From: Pterobdella sp. o SKG-2022
Taxonomy: Eukaryota; Annelida; Clitellata; Hirudinida; Piscicolidae
Assembly: GCA_964035795.1 (NCBI GenBank)
Contig: OZ038321.1
Span: 18,727,209 to 18,791,208 of the forward strand
Length of the DNA stretch: 64,000 nucleotides
Reading direction: 5' to 3'
In this document: positions 46,634-59,100 of the stretch, piece by piece
Position numbering within the stretch: the first letter of the stretch is position 1
How the letters are laid out: the number at the start of each line of letters is the position of its first letter
Notes under the pieces: generated by a model
The model's input: only the letters and a program-made list of their open reading frames with translations
What the model was told of the DNA's origin: nothing
Database searches by the model: none
Made by a program: the position numbers and the translations under genes

Positions 46634-47027
46634 AATCAACATTGGTTACTTGATTTATTTTTTTCAAGTTAGGTATTTAGACAACTTTTAAGCGTATTAC
46701 TATTATCTCATTCAATCGAAATATGCAATATTTATCGTAAAGTATTATCCGTAATTATAGTGCATTCTATATTTTGCTTTTGCATTTTTCCAAGTATTAC
46801 CAAACCTCTTACACCAAAGTATTAAATGTAGATAGACTCAGTTATTTTTTGAAAATACTTAGTTATTTCAAAACTATGTTCGGAAAAAGCTTATACTCTA
46901 GAAACTTTCGCGTAGATTGAATCTTGCTACTTCAACTGGTATTAGTAACCATTCAGTTTATGTTCTTCGAGACAATATATAGTATTATATCGTGATCGTT
47001 TCGTTTTGTCAAATGTAATGTGTTTTG

Positions 47028-47033
47028 AATAAA
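47028..47033 (+). terminator. Poly-A signal for the bZIP gene
   Basis: AATAAA about 395 bases after the bZIP stop. The opposing eIF3K poly-A signal is at 47105-47114 on the minus strand, so the two 3' ends are within about 80 bases and may overlap. Confidence 0.5.
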
Positions 47034-47104
47034 CATCGCGTTTATCTTTGAAATTGTTCATCAATAAAAAAATATTTAAAAATTTTATTTAATCAATAAT
47101 AACA

Positions 47105-47114
47105 TTTATTTATT
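47105..47114 (-). terminator. Poly-A signal for eIF3K
   Basis: Two overlapping AATAAA copies on the minus strand, 23-34 bases after the eIF3K stop codon. Confidence 0.55.
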
Positions 47115-47136
47115 GAATGTATAGTAAGAAACGTCT

Positions 47137-49876
47137 TCAACTCATGGTCATGATGGGAGACACTCCTGCAAAAGTAATAGTTCACATTGAAAACACACGC
47201 ATTAAATGGTGAAAAAGTGACCAAAAAAATACAAACGCCAGATATTAACATATTCAAATTTACAAATAAAATACCTAAAAATGTATGTACAAGACTAAAA
47301 CCCATGAGTAGAAAACTTTTAAAGAAGCCCCAATAAAATTATTTATCGACCCATAGTTGTGTCTGATGAAATATCATTCTTGTAAGCCTTTCATGGTGTT
47401 TGGGAGAAGAAATAAATTACTATTCTCTCGATGTTTTCATAGATCATGCTAATTGGTTTTTAAAACTTAAAAAAGATAATTCAACCGACTTCAGTACATT
47501 AGCTGAAGCCTCAAGCTGGAGTTAGAATTAACCCAATGATAGTATTGGACTCATTTAATCAAATTGCCAAATTTGATCTCATGTTTTTGAATTCCCACCT
47601 CACATCTTTTACAAAAAAGTAGTTTCAATTTTTTCTATTAATTTCCATTGATCAGAAAAAAAGGTAACACAAAATAATAAATTTGTATAAATAAATAATT
47701 TTCTATTTAGGAAAACAGTAGTTTATGATTCTATAAACATCATTGTAAAAAGTTCAATAAATATTGAAGTGTCTGAATATGCAGCGCCTACATGTTTTCC
47801 AGAAAGTTTATAAAATGTAATTGGGAATTACAATTAAATTGATTTTCATGATTTCTTTGGCAGCATAAGCTCATAACGATAATCAGCATGTAAAAAACAT
47901 GGTTATAACACTGCAAAATACATACCATCAATAGTGAGCTTCTCAGCAACATTCCTGGTGGTGATGGTGTTTTCTTGGGGAGCAATGAATACATAACCAT
48001 CACCCTTATCCTTCCAACGGTTGGTACTTATCCATTGATTCACTTGAGATTCTAGTGAAAATTAAAATCAAAAGTTTATGAAAGATTATAGAAATGTATT
48101 AAAAAAATTAATGTTTAAATTCAATAAGAGTATCTGTGAAGATTTACCAGTGATATCACCCAGATAAACCTTGAGGTCACTCTTTTTTATGACCCTGTAC
48201 GTTATTCCTACAACATGACACACAACTGCCAATTAGAGAAACCATTGTGAAATGAACATTAAATTCATGTTGATTGAACCATTCTAATTAATTCGAGTTA
48301 ATATATTTTTGTAGTTCATACATTTTCTTATAGAGTCCTCAAAGCCTTTAATAGAGAGGGTCCTATCTGAGATGATGTCCAAGTTTTTCTGGATGGATTT
48401 ATTATATATGTTTGAATTATTTTTATTAAAAAAAATACATTTAATGAAAAAAAAATAAAAAATTCGAGAAAAATTCACCCAAAAGTATTCAAAATGGCAA
48501 GTTTCCAAGGAGTCAGCAAGGTCCATGATTTTGGCAAATGGCTCAAGCATCAGTTGTGGTAACTGTGTGATGTCACAAATAATGCAACTTATTAACGGAA
48601 AAGCTGTAAACTTTTTAGAAATAAATATAAAATTAAATGAAAAAAAAATGTATTTACTCCTCCTATGGCACAGATGGCATTCTTATTTTATATTACAATG
48701 TCTTAGTTTTTTGTTAAGGCTTTACATCATTCAATAAAAAATTTAATTTTGATATAAAGTATCTTTAGAATTACACTTGTATCACCAAAAAGATAAGATT
48801 TAAATAAAAATTTGTTGGCCTGCATAGCATATTTATTGAATTTCAGCACAAAAGTGAAGTTTGTTAAGAAAGTGATATTTATTGAAAAATATGACTATTT
48901 TATTCAACTGAGATTATGACTGAGCTTAAAATGAGGATATTCAATGATAAAGACCAATAAGTTTATAATAAAAGATATCAGGATTTTAATTTCTCTATAC
49001 TGAGCTTACAATAAGGTATTTGAAAACCACACTAGTTCAATGAATAATGTACAAAGTATATTATGAAAATAACTCAAATAATCATAGAATTAACAATGTG
49101 AAATAGTTTTTGAAAAACATAATTTTAATGAACTTTAGTGTTGTTATTTAATAATTTTTTGCTCTATTAGCTAGTTGAACATTAAACTAATTATCTAAGG
49201 TTACCAAGTTCCAACAATTACCATCTGTCACACAGTGTGTTTTTGCTACATAAAATTTTAAACAAGTGTTTTGAACTCCAAGAAATCCCTATATAAATAC
49301 AACTTTACACTACATTATGATAACAAAATCCACAACCTTGTTAAGATCAATGATGCCTTTGCACATAATAAAATCTGAATGTGGAAGATTTGTGATGGCC
49401 TTGAGAAAAATCAGAAGGACTATATCTGGGTTGAATAATTTGGGACAAAACTGATACCTGAGAATTTTGAGAATATTTTTTATGAAAAATTGTATAATTA
49501 CACTAAAAAACAAGTTTGCTCACAATTTCAGAACTGCCAGATAGGCTTCCAAATCATAGAAGTTTTCGGTTGCCGATAGTTTGACATATCTTTGCAAAAT
49601 TTCAACGTTTTCTGGGTTATATCTGTAATAAATAATTTATGTTGTATCATTAATGCTTTACTAAGTTTTTTCAAATATATTAAATTGGTTGAAAAACGAT
49701 AGTCTCATGAAAAATCCGTTTAAAATATGTTTAAAGCTAAATGGCCATAATCAATTTGAAAAGTTACGAAACAAAATAAATTTAAAAGAAAATGATTTTT
49801 TTCATAAACACTTTCTCATTAACCTGTCTAATCCTTTGACAATTTGAGAAACTTGATCACGCAGCTCTACAGACAT
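47137..49876 (-). CDS. EIF3K: Eukaryotic initiation factor 3 subunit K
   Basis: Smallest PCI-type subunit of the eIF3 complex on the 40S ribosome. Minus-strand exons: 49876-49824, 49622-49524, 49457-49337, 48562-48479, 48388-48322, 48225-48148, 48051-47926, 47165-47137. All phases agree and give 218 residues, the same length as human eIF3K. Conserved blocks are RYNPENVEILQRYV, NFYDLEAYLAVLKL, AITNLPHSDFIMCKG, DSLETCHFEYFW, KGFEDSIRKFVCHVVGITYR, VNQWISTNRW and a last exon ending SPIMTMS (human SSIMASSQ). The short last exon, only nine codons, is recognised by phase and by that C-terminal similarity. The long intron 3 (48563-49336) includes a dispersed repeat. The gene is head-to-head with Hook. 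Confidence 0.93.
49208..49320 (+). repeat. Dispersed repeat, copy 1
   Basis: Resembles 52068-52190 in the same orientation: ccaacaattaccatctgtca and cagtgtgtttttgctacata versus ccaacaattagcatctgctc and cagtgtgtttttactgcatt, followed by a similar ...aagtgtttt block. Noncoding and of unknown class. It abuts eIF3K exon 3. Confidence 0.5.
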
Positions 49877-50182
49877 TTTTATCTGAATACTTTTAAAAAA
49901 AGAATGTGCCTATTTTAAAATTTTGAATTATTTAGTGAAACATAAGATCAAAAACTTGAATAGCTGTTTTATTTTTGTAGAGAAGTTTGAATTATGTTTC
50001 AAAGTTACTTAATTTTCTTTTTGCATAAAATAATTGCAAATATAACTTTTGAAAAAATCTTCTAAATTTATTATTCAATATTTTGAACAAGTTATAATAT
50101 TTTTTTTTTAATTATAACTTTAAAAGTAAATTTACTTTTAACTTAAAAAATCAAAATGCTTTTAAAAAATATTCTTTAAGTT
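49877..50182. promoter_or_regulatory. Bidirectional promoter interval, eIF3K/Hook
   Basis: Only 306 bases separate the start codons of eIF3K (-) and Hook (+), so both promoters and both 5' UTRs must lie here unless there are untranslated upstream exons. The sequence is AT-rich with a poly-T run. I see no clear TATA box or initiator on either side. Confidence 0.55.
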
Positions 50183-53100
50183 ATGGATTCTGATTGCGAA
50201 AAACTTATAAAATGGGTAAATTTTGACAATCAAATAAATTAAAATTCAATTTACAAAATAAATATGGAAAGTTTGATTTAGTAATAATTAAATACTAGCA
50301 TGCAATAATGACAAACTAATACAACAGTTGAATACTTTTGAATTGAATGAGCCTGTGTATTCAATTTCTGATTTGATTAATGGAGAAATTTTCTATCAAA
50401 TTCTTCTTGAAATGTTAGTAGTTTTTAATAAATAATAAATATTATTTTTTCTCAAAGCTTATGATTTTTTTTGTAAAAATAAATAGAAAATTTTCACTTC
50501 ATTATATTTCATTTTTGAATAAATTTCATACAGAGCCCCTGATAGCTTCAGCCACATCAAGCTTTCAAACATTAAGAACAAAACTTCTCAAGAGGATAAT
50601 GTAATCAAACTTCAAACAAATTAACATAGTTATATAAATATATTTATTTATATATATGTTTCAACCATAAAAATCTTATTTGAATTTCAAATTAAAATGT
50701 TATTAATTTTTGTTTCAGTAAACATTCAATTTTTTTTAAAGTTTTGTTTCATATTTTAGAAACCAATATTTTCAATTTCAGGTGGCTTGTCTTAACAATA
50801 TATTAAAAGGATTGATAGATTATTGCCAAAAAGTTGGTTTTTTTAAACTAATTTCTCATATTTGTTAGCAACAAAATTCAGCTTTATAATATTTATAGTT
50901 TTTTATATTTAAAATACTCATAAATTGATTTACGAACCAATTGAAACACAGAAAATGTGTATAAACGTAAACTCAAGTCATTATCCCGATATTCTTGTTA
51001 TTGGTTAGTTTCAATTATAAATTACACTTACATTTGTATATTGAATAGCCTATAAGTAAAGTAGCCTAATGCAAAAACAATTCATATCAAACGCTATTTT
51101 TAACTAACTGATTCACAACCATGCATGGATTTTAAACTTAATCTTTTTCAATAATTCTGTGTTGTTGGGAATACATATGCTTTTATTACTCAAGTAATGT
51201 TTAACTGTCATTACTCATCAGCAAAAGAGAGCAACAGTGGTGAGATGGCAAAGTTTCTCAAGTTAATCCTAGCATGTGCTGTTTTGTGTGAAAACAAACA
51301 GGTTTGACTAGAATTTTATTAACATAATAAAAACACAAAGCACTTGCATCACAAGCTGATTGTTATTGAACTAAAACAAAAAAGACAAATGATTATAACT
51401 TACCCTATAAAAGTATTAACAATCTAGGTTGATTGCTCTCAATCCTAGTTACCGGGACATGTACAACAATATAATCCAATTAGGGTTATAAGTTTCAATA
51501 ATTAAACGCTCTCGGAATCAAGTCTTGACTTTTTTTCACTTTTATAAGGCCATCTAATAGCGAAAATTCTGATATTTTAACATTTTTCTTTTTTTTATTT
51601 CAAAAATGCATTTGCATCAAGGGTCTGTTTTGTCGCCATTACTGTTCTCGATAGTGATTGATGCTATAAGAGAAAGTGCATGAGAAAATTCAATGCATGA
51701 AATTTCAAATGCAGATGACTTAGTTCTTTTAAAAAACACTACGTCAGGCTTGAGGGATAAATTTTTCGAATAGATAAAAGTTTTCAAAAAGAATGATTTG
51801 TGGATAAGTAGGTCAAAGATGTCCAATCCACCTTAGCATGCAAACAAACTTAAAAAGATAATGATGATGATGATCGTATAAGTTAAATAGAAAAGTTCTA
51901 GTTTTTTAGGAAACCACATAGAAAAACAATGTTTTATAGAAAAGCTAGACATAAAGAGGAAATTATTTTATTAACCTAGAAATATTAAATAGAGGAAATG
52001 TAAACTGCGAACTTTCATAGAGTAATTCAGCATATCTCAATAAATTAAAAAATATGTGTTGGACCAACAATTAGCATCTGCTCCGCAGTGTGTTTTTACT
52101 GCATTAAATTTTTAGCAAGCGCTTTTAGGAAAAAAGCTTTATGAAATAACATGGCATTACATTACAATCTGCGTTCATTACTTTTCTATAAAAATTTGCG
52201 CAAACTTCTTGGAAAACACTTATACCATAGTCTTTCCTATTCATGCTTCGTTACTCATAACACCAGGCTTTGAAGCAAACCTTGTTTGAAAATTTTTGCG
52301 ATATATAAATAATTTAATAATAATTATTAATTTCACTTATTCCTCTATAAATATCATAACTTCTAACCATTTTTCACACTAAATAATGTAAGATACTCTT
52401 ACGAAAAGCTTCGTTTATTAAGTTTCTCAATAAACCTTAGTGTTTGTTTCTATTATATTAAATTATCAATTAATTCATTTAATTTACCTATCTTACAGCT
52501 ATACTAAATAATATTTAAAAAGTTATTTGCATTATGTTCAAATTTTTCTTTACGTTGTTTTTATTCCTTTGTTTTATAGGAGTTTAATTCATTTAATACC
52601 GGTGTTATGAAAACAACTCTGCCACACTAGTGATTGTGTCATACATTATTCACATCGGGCTGTATCAATTGTGAGATATTTTTTAACATTGTAATGCTAT
52701 CTTTTTCTTTATTCATTAGAGATATACACATTTTACAAAGAAAATACTGAAAGTTTGATATAATGAAATCAAAGTAGTTATGAACTTCACATCAAAATTT
52801 CTCAGTTCAAATAGTAAAATCATTCAAAGCAACCATTTCTAGAGTCTTTTTCAATAGTAAATTCTGAAAATATTTATCCAATTTGTTCTGGGCATGACGT
52901 TAAACTGCACCGAAGATAGCACCTACAGATCGAGACCTTTTTCTTGTTATAACCTGAATAACAGTACTCTTGTAGCAGGTATCGACAAACTGATATTCTG
53001 GTATCGTTGTCATTTGGCTTGGTGGATGATCATTCTTTTTGTTGACAACGGCAAGGCAAACTGCCCAAGTGTGGGAACGGCGGATCTTGAATTCGATAAA

Positions 53101-56100
53101 TTCAAGTTGAATGTTAGCCCAGAACCATCCAGTTTGAATTATTTTCAAATTCCATTTTGTATAGTAACAATACAAGAGCACTTGCGTTTTTGAATTTTTT
53201 AAAATATATCAAATCACAATGAGCTCAAAGCCGTATGGTGGAGAGTAGAGCCATTATGGACCCCCGTCTAACTCATGCTTGTATGAAAATGAACGTAAAA
53301 CGACATTGATGATGAATTTATTATGATTTTTAAATACAAATATTTCTTATAATAACCTAATAAAAATAACAATGTTGTCATCATGTTACTCTATAAGTTA
53401 TATGAAGTTCATTAAACGGCCATTATTAAATCTCGCTTTAATGAGTTGGGTATTTGAGTTTATAATAATGAAAAATGATTCCAGTTGTACGTGGAGAAGA
53501 TAATGATGCTGGAAGAGGAAGTGCAGCATTTTATAATGATGGCTATCAAAGAGGTGTCTACATTGTATACAATATACATTGTCCATACATTAGTTCAATG
53601 CATTGACTGCCCTCTAATTTCGTTTATTTCCACCATTACTCGTTATTATTTAATCTAAGTTATTTTTATTTTAATTAAGTCTAAAACTGAGATTTTTGGA
53701 TGAAATTGGATAGATTCATTTGTTATTTGTTTCATGAGTTTTTAATATTTACAAATTTATAAATCAAAATTACCTATTGATTTTTTTTCTGATAAAAAAA
53801 ATTTTTACTTTTAAAATAATGTATAAAAAATTCAGTTTTCACACACAATATTATGAGTTTTCATGTTAAAAAGTCTACTATTATTTTTGTTTGATGACCT
53901 GTCAAAACTTCAGATCATGTCGTTTTCCGAAGCCCCACTGGAACCCACGCCTGTCATTAAGGTAAAACTAATTAATTTTGTTGAAACTTATCATGTTTCA
54001 ATAGCAATATCGTAATAGAAAGCAACATGCAAACAATCCCAGACCTCAAAAGACTCAGAGGCCTACAGAAAGTTGTTGAAGGAGAAGAGTGAGGTTGAGG
54101 CGCTAGTGGAGAATCTTAACAAGCAGGTTTCATTAAATTGTTGAGCATTTAGTCATATAAATTAATTTTTATTAGAAATATTATTAAAAAATTCATTTAA
54201 GGATTTTATTCAGCTACCACTATAAATTTGAGTTGAAGATATTTAAAAAATTGATTTGTTGGTTCTATTTATCTGCTAAGTGCTACAACTGATTTCTCAC
54301 CCACCAATGGCACAGTTGTTGGCAGCCACAGAGGAGAAGGGGTCATTAAAGACCGAGGTTGAGCAACTCATGAATAAACTGCATTTGAACTCGCTTGAAA
54401 ATAACGAGTTTGTATTTTTTTCTTTTACGAATCACATAATTGAAGCTAGAAAAAATCGGTCTTGTGGGAGCTGAAAATATTGATGAGCTTCACTCTGAAA
54501 AAAAAATCGAAATTGAAAATTTTTTATTAATTAAGCTTTACAATTTCAACTATATATTTTAATTATTACTTATCAGGTGAATATTAAAAAGCTTAGTTAA
54601 TAAATAGTTTAAAACTATCCCATAGTTAAGACCTATTATAGCTTTGATTTTTAAGTATATGAGCCTTTTTTTTAAAAAGAATATCTTTAAATCTTGAATA
54701 AATATCTAAGGTTTATATAATTAAAAATATTCTTTCTAATTTACCATTGACGGGTGAAAAATATTAAACATTAGTTGCCTGATGATGGTTTAGAAAATAC
54801 ATCAAAACAATTGGTCTCAATTAAAAATTAAAAATTCTATCGTGTTCTTAGAAGGACATAAAGCTTATCATCATCTTCAGGAGCACCATCGGCAGACGCC
54901 TGCAGACGTCACAGAGGCAGCTAGAGCAGTGCCAAGGAGAGCTGTTCAAGACTGAAGCTTGTGAGTCTGACCATTTGTAATCTAACTGATCATTTGTAGT
55001 ATGGCTGCTACTTGGTTGTACTTTCGTGGTATTCACTTAGTAAAAGTGTTTGATTTGGATTTTAATTTTGGTGTATTTTCAACTAGATTGTTCAACCCAT
55101 GCTACCATGAAAACGAAGGATGATGATATGATGATGATGATAATGGTTGATTGATTGATTGCACTATTGAATAAATGAAGTGAGGGATGACTACAAGTTG
55201 GCATGTGAAGCTCTCGAGAAGGAAAACGAACAACTACATATGAAGGTTCTCTTCACATACATAGATCATTTGTTACATGTTTTCAACACTGTTTCAAATA
55301 ACAAATTAAATATATCTATCTAAGTCCTGGGCATGACGTTAAACTGCACCGAAGACAGCGTCTCCAATTTGAGACTGCTTTCCTGTTATAACCTGGATAA
55401 CAGTAGACATCGGTAACAGGTATCGACAAACTGATATCCTGGTATCGTTGTCATTTGGCTTGGTGGAGGATCATTCTTTATTGACAACGGCAAGGCAAAC
55501 TGCCCAAGTGTGGGAACGGCGGTTTTTGAAATCCGATAGTTTCAAGTTGGACGTTAGCTTGGGCTGGCAGTTCTATGAAAACTTTGTCCCAACTAAAAAT
55601 GGTTTTCAAAAAATATCTTTACACTAAAAGTAGTGCAGGATATGGAATCCTATGGCCTGAAAAATGCGGATCCACTCAATAGAGCTGAGTGGAGAAAGTG
55701 TATTAGCCGACTGCTGTATACCCCAGCTACTGGGACGCTTACAGCAGTATAATCTAATATGGATATTATTTTTATCTAAGAATTATTTTAAATTGGTTGA
55801 TTTGTTAAAGGAAAGCCATATCAATCTTTTATAATCAACATATAAGCAACCACTAATCTCGTACAAACAGTTGGAAGAAATGGCGGATTTGACGAAGAAG
55901 AACAGGGACCTGAGAGACGAGATTGATTTTTTGAGGCACCATGCCGATAAAGCGGTGACTGATCTTCATATGCCACCTTCTCATCATCATCACGTTTTCA
56001 TTATCATTTTATCATCATCATCTTCTCTTCATCATCATTGTTCTCATCACCTTCTCACCGTAGTCATCATCATCACTTTCGCATCATCATTAGTCAAAAA

Positions 56101-59100
56101 TATTTACGGTTTTTATTGGTTCAAAAATTTTAATAATTCAATATCATTGAGCGAAAAAATATTTCTGCTGTTCATTGCAATTTTTCGAAATTTACTATTT
56201 CAGGAGAGACATGAGGAGACAATTGGAAACTTAAAAAAGAAGCTTGGTGAGTTTCACTATTTTATTTCTTCTTATCAGTAACACAGTCACGTTTATACTG
56301 CTTCAATGTGAATTATTTCAAACTCTTTTTCGTCAGAGGGAGTTACAGACATGAAAAGTCAGCTGAGGTTTCTAGAACAAAGAAACAGTTGTTATATCGA
56401 GCAGAATCTGCATTTGCAAGAAGTAATATTCAGTATAATTAATAAATAAATAAATCGTTCATCATATGGATAATCATTTTTTTAGAAGGACACTATTCTT
56501 TTATTTTCGATGACTTTTCATCACATTTCCAGAATCTTCTTTGTCTTCTTCCTTCATCAACTTTTAAAAAAATCTTCGGCATTTCAAACTCTTACTTTTC
56601 AACCTTAAAACTAGCTGATCTACCCATGAATTTTTCTGTACTCAACTTTTCAGCTAGTTGAACACTGCACTCAAAGGAAATCATTCATAAATGTGAATTA
56701 CCGAGTGATATATGTTGTTTGAGAGAATTTATATATATTTTTTAATAGATTCGTAAAATATTATATTTTGAAAAAAAATATATTTCAGTTATTAAATAAG
56801 TTGCAGTTTTCGATAAGTCCAGCTTCAAAAATTTTTCACTATCAATTCTTTGTGGTATTTAAAATTTATTCAACTCTTATTAACATAAGTTTTGTAATAA
56901 TTTTTAACTAGCCACAATAAAATGAGTGTGTTTAAGGATACTGATAAATTTTATCAAGATACGAAGGTTTTCGTTAACAAAGTTACATTTTCAAGTATGA
57001 GGTCATATAAAGGCATACTTGAAAATGTTACTTTATTAAAGAAAAGCTTCGTATCTTGATAAAATTTATCAGTGTTTTCAAATATACTCAAAACAAGTTT
57101 CACTTTTATATAAATACTTTTTTTTTCTTACTACAACAAGAATCACTACAACAAAACAAATAATTTTATTACATATTTCACTTAACTAAAATTACCACGA
57201 TTAGGAGGTGGACAAAATGACGCAGCTGAAGAACCAGTTGGAGACCTACAAGAAACAGTTGATGACGCTGCAGACAAAGTGCAGTGAACAAAACAAACTC
57301 CTTGATAAGGTGCAGTTTCAACTTGCTGTCATATATGGAAATTTGGAAAATTTATTTGTAATTTTACAGTAAAATGCAATGAAAAATGAGGTTATAGTGA
57401 ATGCACTTGGACAGTTTCTAGGTCACAATTATTGCACAAAAAATATATAATTAATTTAAGTTAATCTATACACATAAAGTCAATGGTTTAATTAGCATGT
57501 TAATAGTAATGATATATCGAAAAAGAACGACTTTGAGTTGAAGAGATGTCGGGAAAAGATGTCATCGCTGAACAACGACAAAGAGGTGAGAGCTTTTAAT
57601 GGTTGAATTGTGTAAGCGCATTCAAAGTTTAGGATTGTTTTTAAAATTTTGTTTTAATAGTTTTTTGATCTTTATTGGTTGAAAAAATTAGTATCAATAT
57701 GCATTATAATGATTTGACTGTTGATTTTCGTTGATTTCCGAAAAAAAATTTATTCCAAACTTAAAAAATGTATGATAAAAGTCTATATAATACAATTCTA
57801 CACTCAAATGCTAAACTTCGCATGATTGACTAAAGATTCCTAACCAACCAAACCAACAGAGGCAGCAGAATGAGATCACAAGGCTGAAGGAGACCAATGA
57901 AGACTTGCATATGCTGTTGCATACTGCTAATGGTTGTTTATTTCACATTGTGATTTATTGATAGAATTAATGGTTTTAAATAATTTTTTTTCTGCTGCTT
58001 TGAAGACGGTCCTTATCATATTCATTAGTTATGAGTATTTTTATTTAACAACTTATAACGTCGATTCATAAGAGAATGTCTCTGAAAGATGTCTCGAAAG
58101 CATTTTCATACTTTAAATGTTACTTTTGAATTATAACACGATAAAATTGTTAAAAATTTTTATTGACACGAAGTTTTTTGGCATATTTTCTATATCACCA
58201 CTTGGAAACTAATGTACAATAATTTATCGTGTTTTTATAATTTTGGGAAAAAATTATTCCAAATGTTATTTGGTTAATTTAAAATTGTTTCAGCCCAAAA
58301 GGCCTCAGCAGACAATGGTCCTCCGAGCTTCAACTTGATCAGTCCTGAAGTCAAGTTAGCATCCAATTGCCATGATTCATTAGTGTTGAAACTTATCTCA
58401 ACTTGATGCAGTAACAATCGATTTTAACTCTCTAATTAGATTTTCGTGTGTTATTTACAAAGCCTACAAATGAAACAGAGAAGAGCTCTTGAAGCTGCAA
58501 CATGAGAACAAGTTGTTGAGGGATCGGCTGAACACCGGGGAAGATGGCTCCACGTGGAAGAGCTTGCTGTCACAATCAGAACAAGCCAAAGAAGAGCTGG
58601 AGGTGTCTCTAAGGTGGGTGAGGGGTGCTGATGTGTTAGGGGTGTTTGATAATGGCTTAATGAAAATTGGATGGAATTTTTTAAAATTGTTTTAAATTTA
58701 GTTTTTATATTTTTTATAAACATAAATTATTTAATTATGTTTTTTCATTAGAAGTTGATTGCTTATTATGAAACTCTCAAAATAATTTATTAGAACTCAG
58801 AACAAGAAAATACTTGAATTACAAGCAAGAATTGAAGATTTGAGTGAAGTTTCAGCTAGTAACAAGACTCCCTTACCAACAAATCACTTGAAACTTTCTT
58901 TAAATAACCCCTCTAAAGTCATTATGTCAAACACAATCAACCTACACACTGACAATACAATTTCTGCTGCACATGTTAGTGGCAATACATCTCCGAATGT
59001 TCTTAGTGCAATTTCATCAAACAATGCGAATCATAAAAAGCATCAGAATGAAGCATTTCCAAACTCTTACGACCTCAAAAACCAAAAGAAAAGTTCTTCA

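Noticed and set aside
52894..53193. 99-codon ORF inside a Hook intron
   Set aside because: The same DNA recurs at 55328 where this frame is not kept. It is noncoding LINE 3' sequence.
55871..56281. 136-codon ORF with a His/Ser-rich run
   Set aside because: Only 55871-55954 is a Hook exon. The rest reads through the donor into an ATC-repeat intron.
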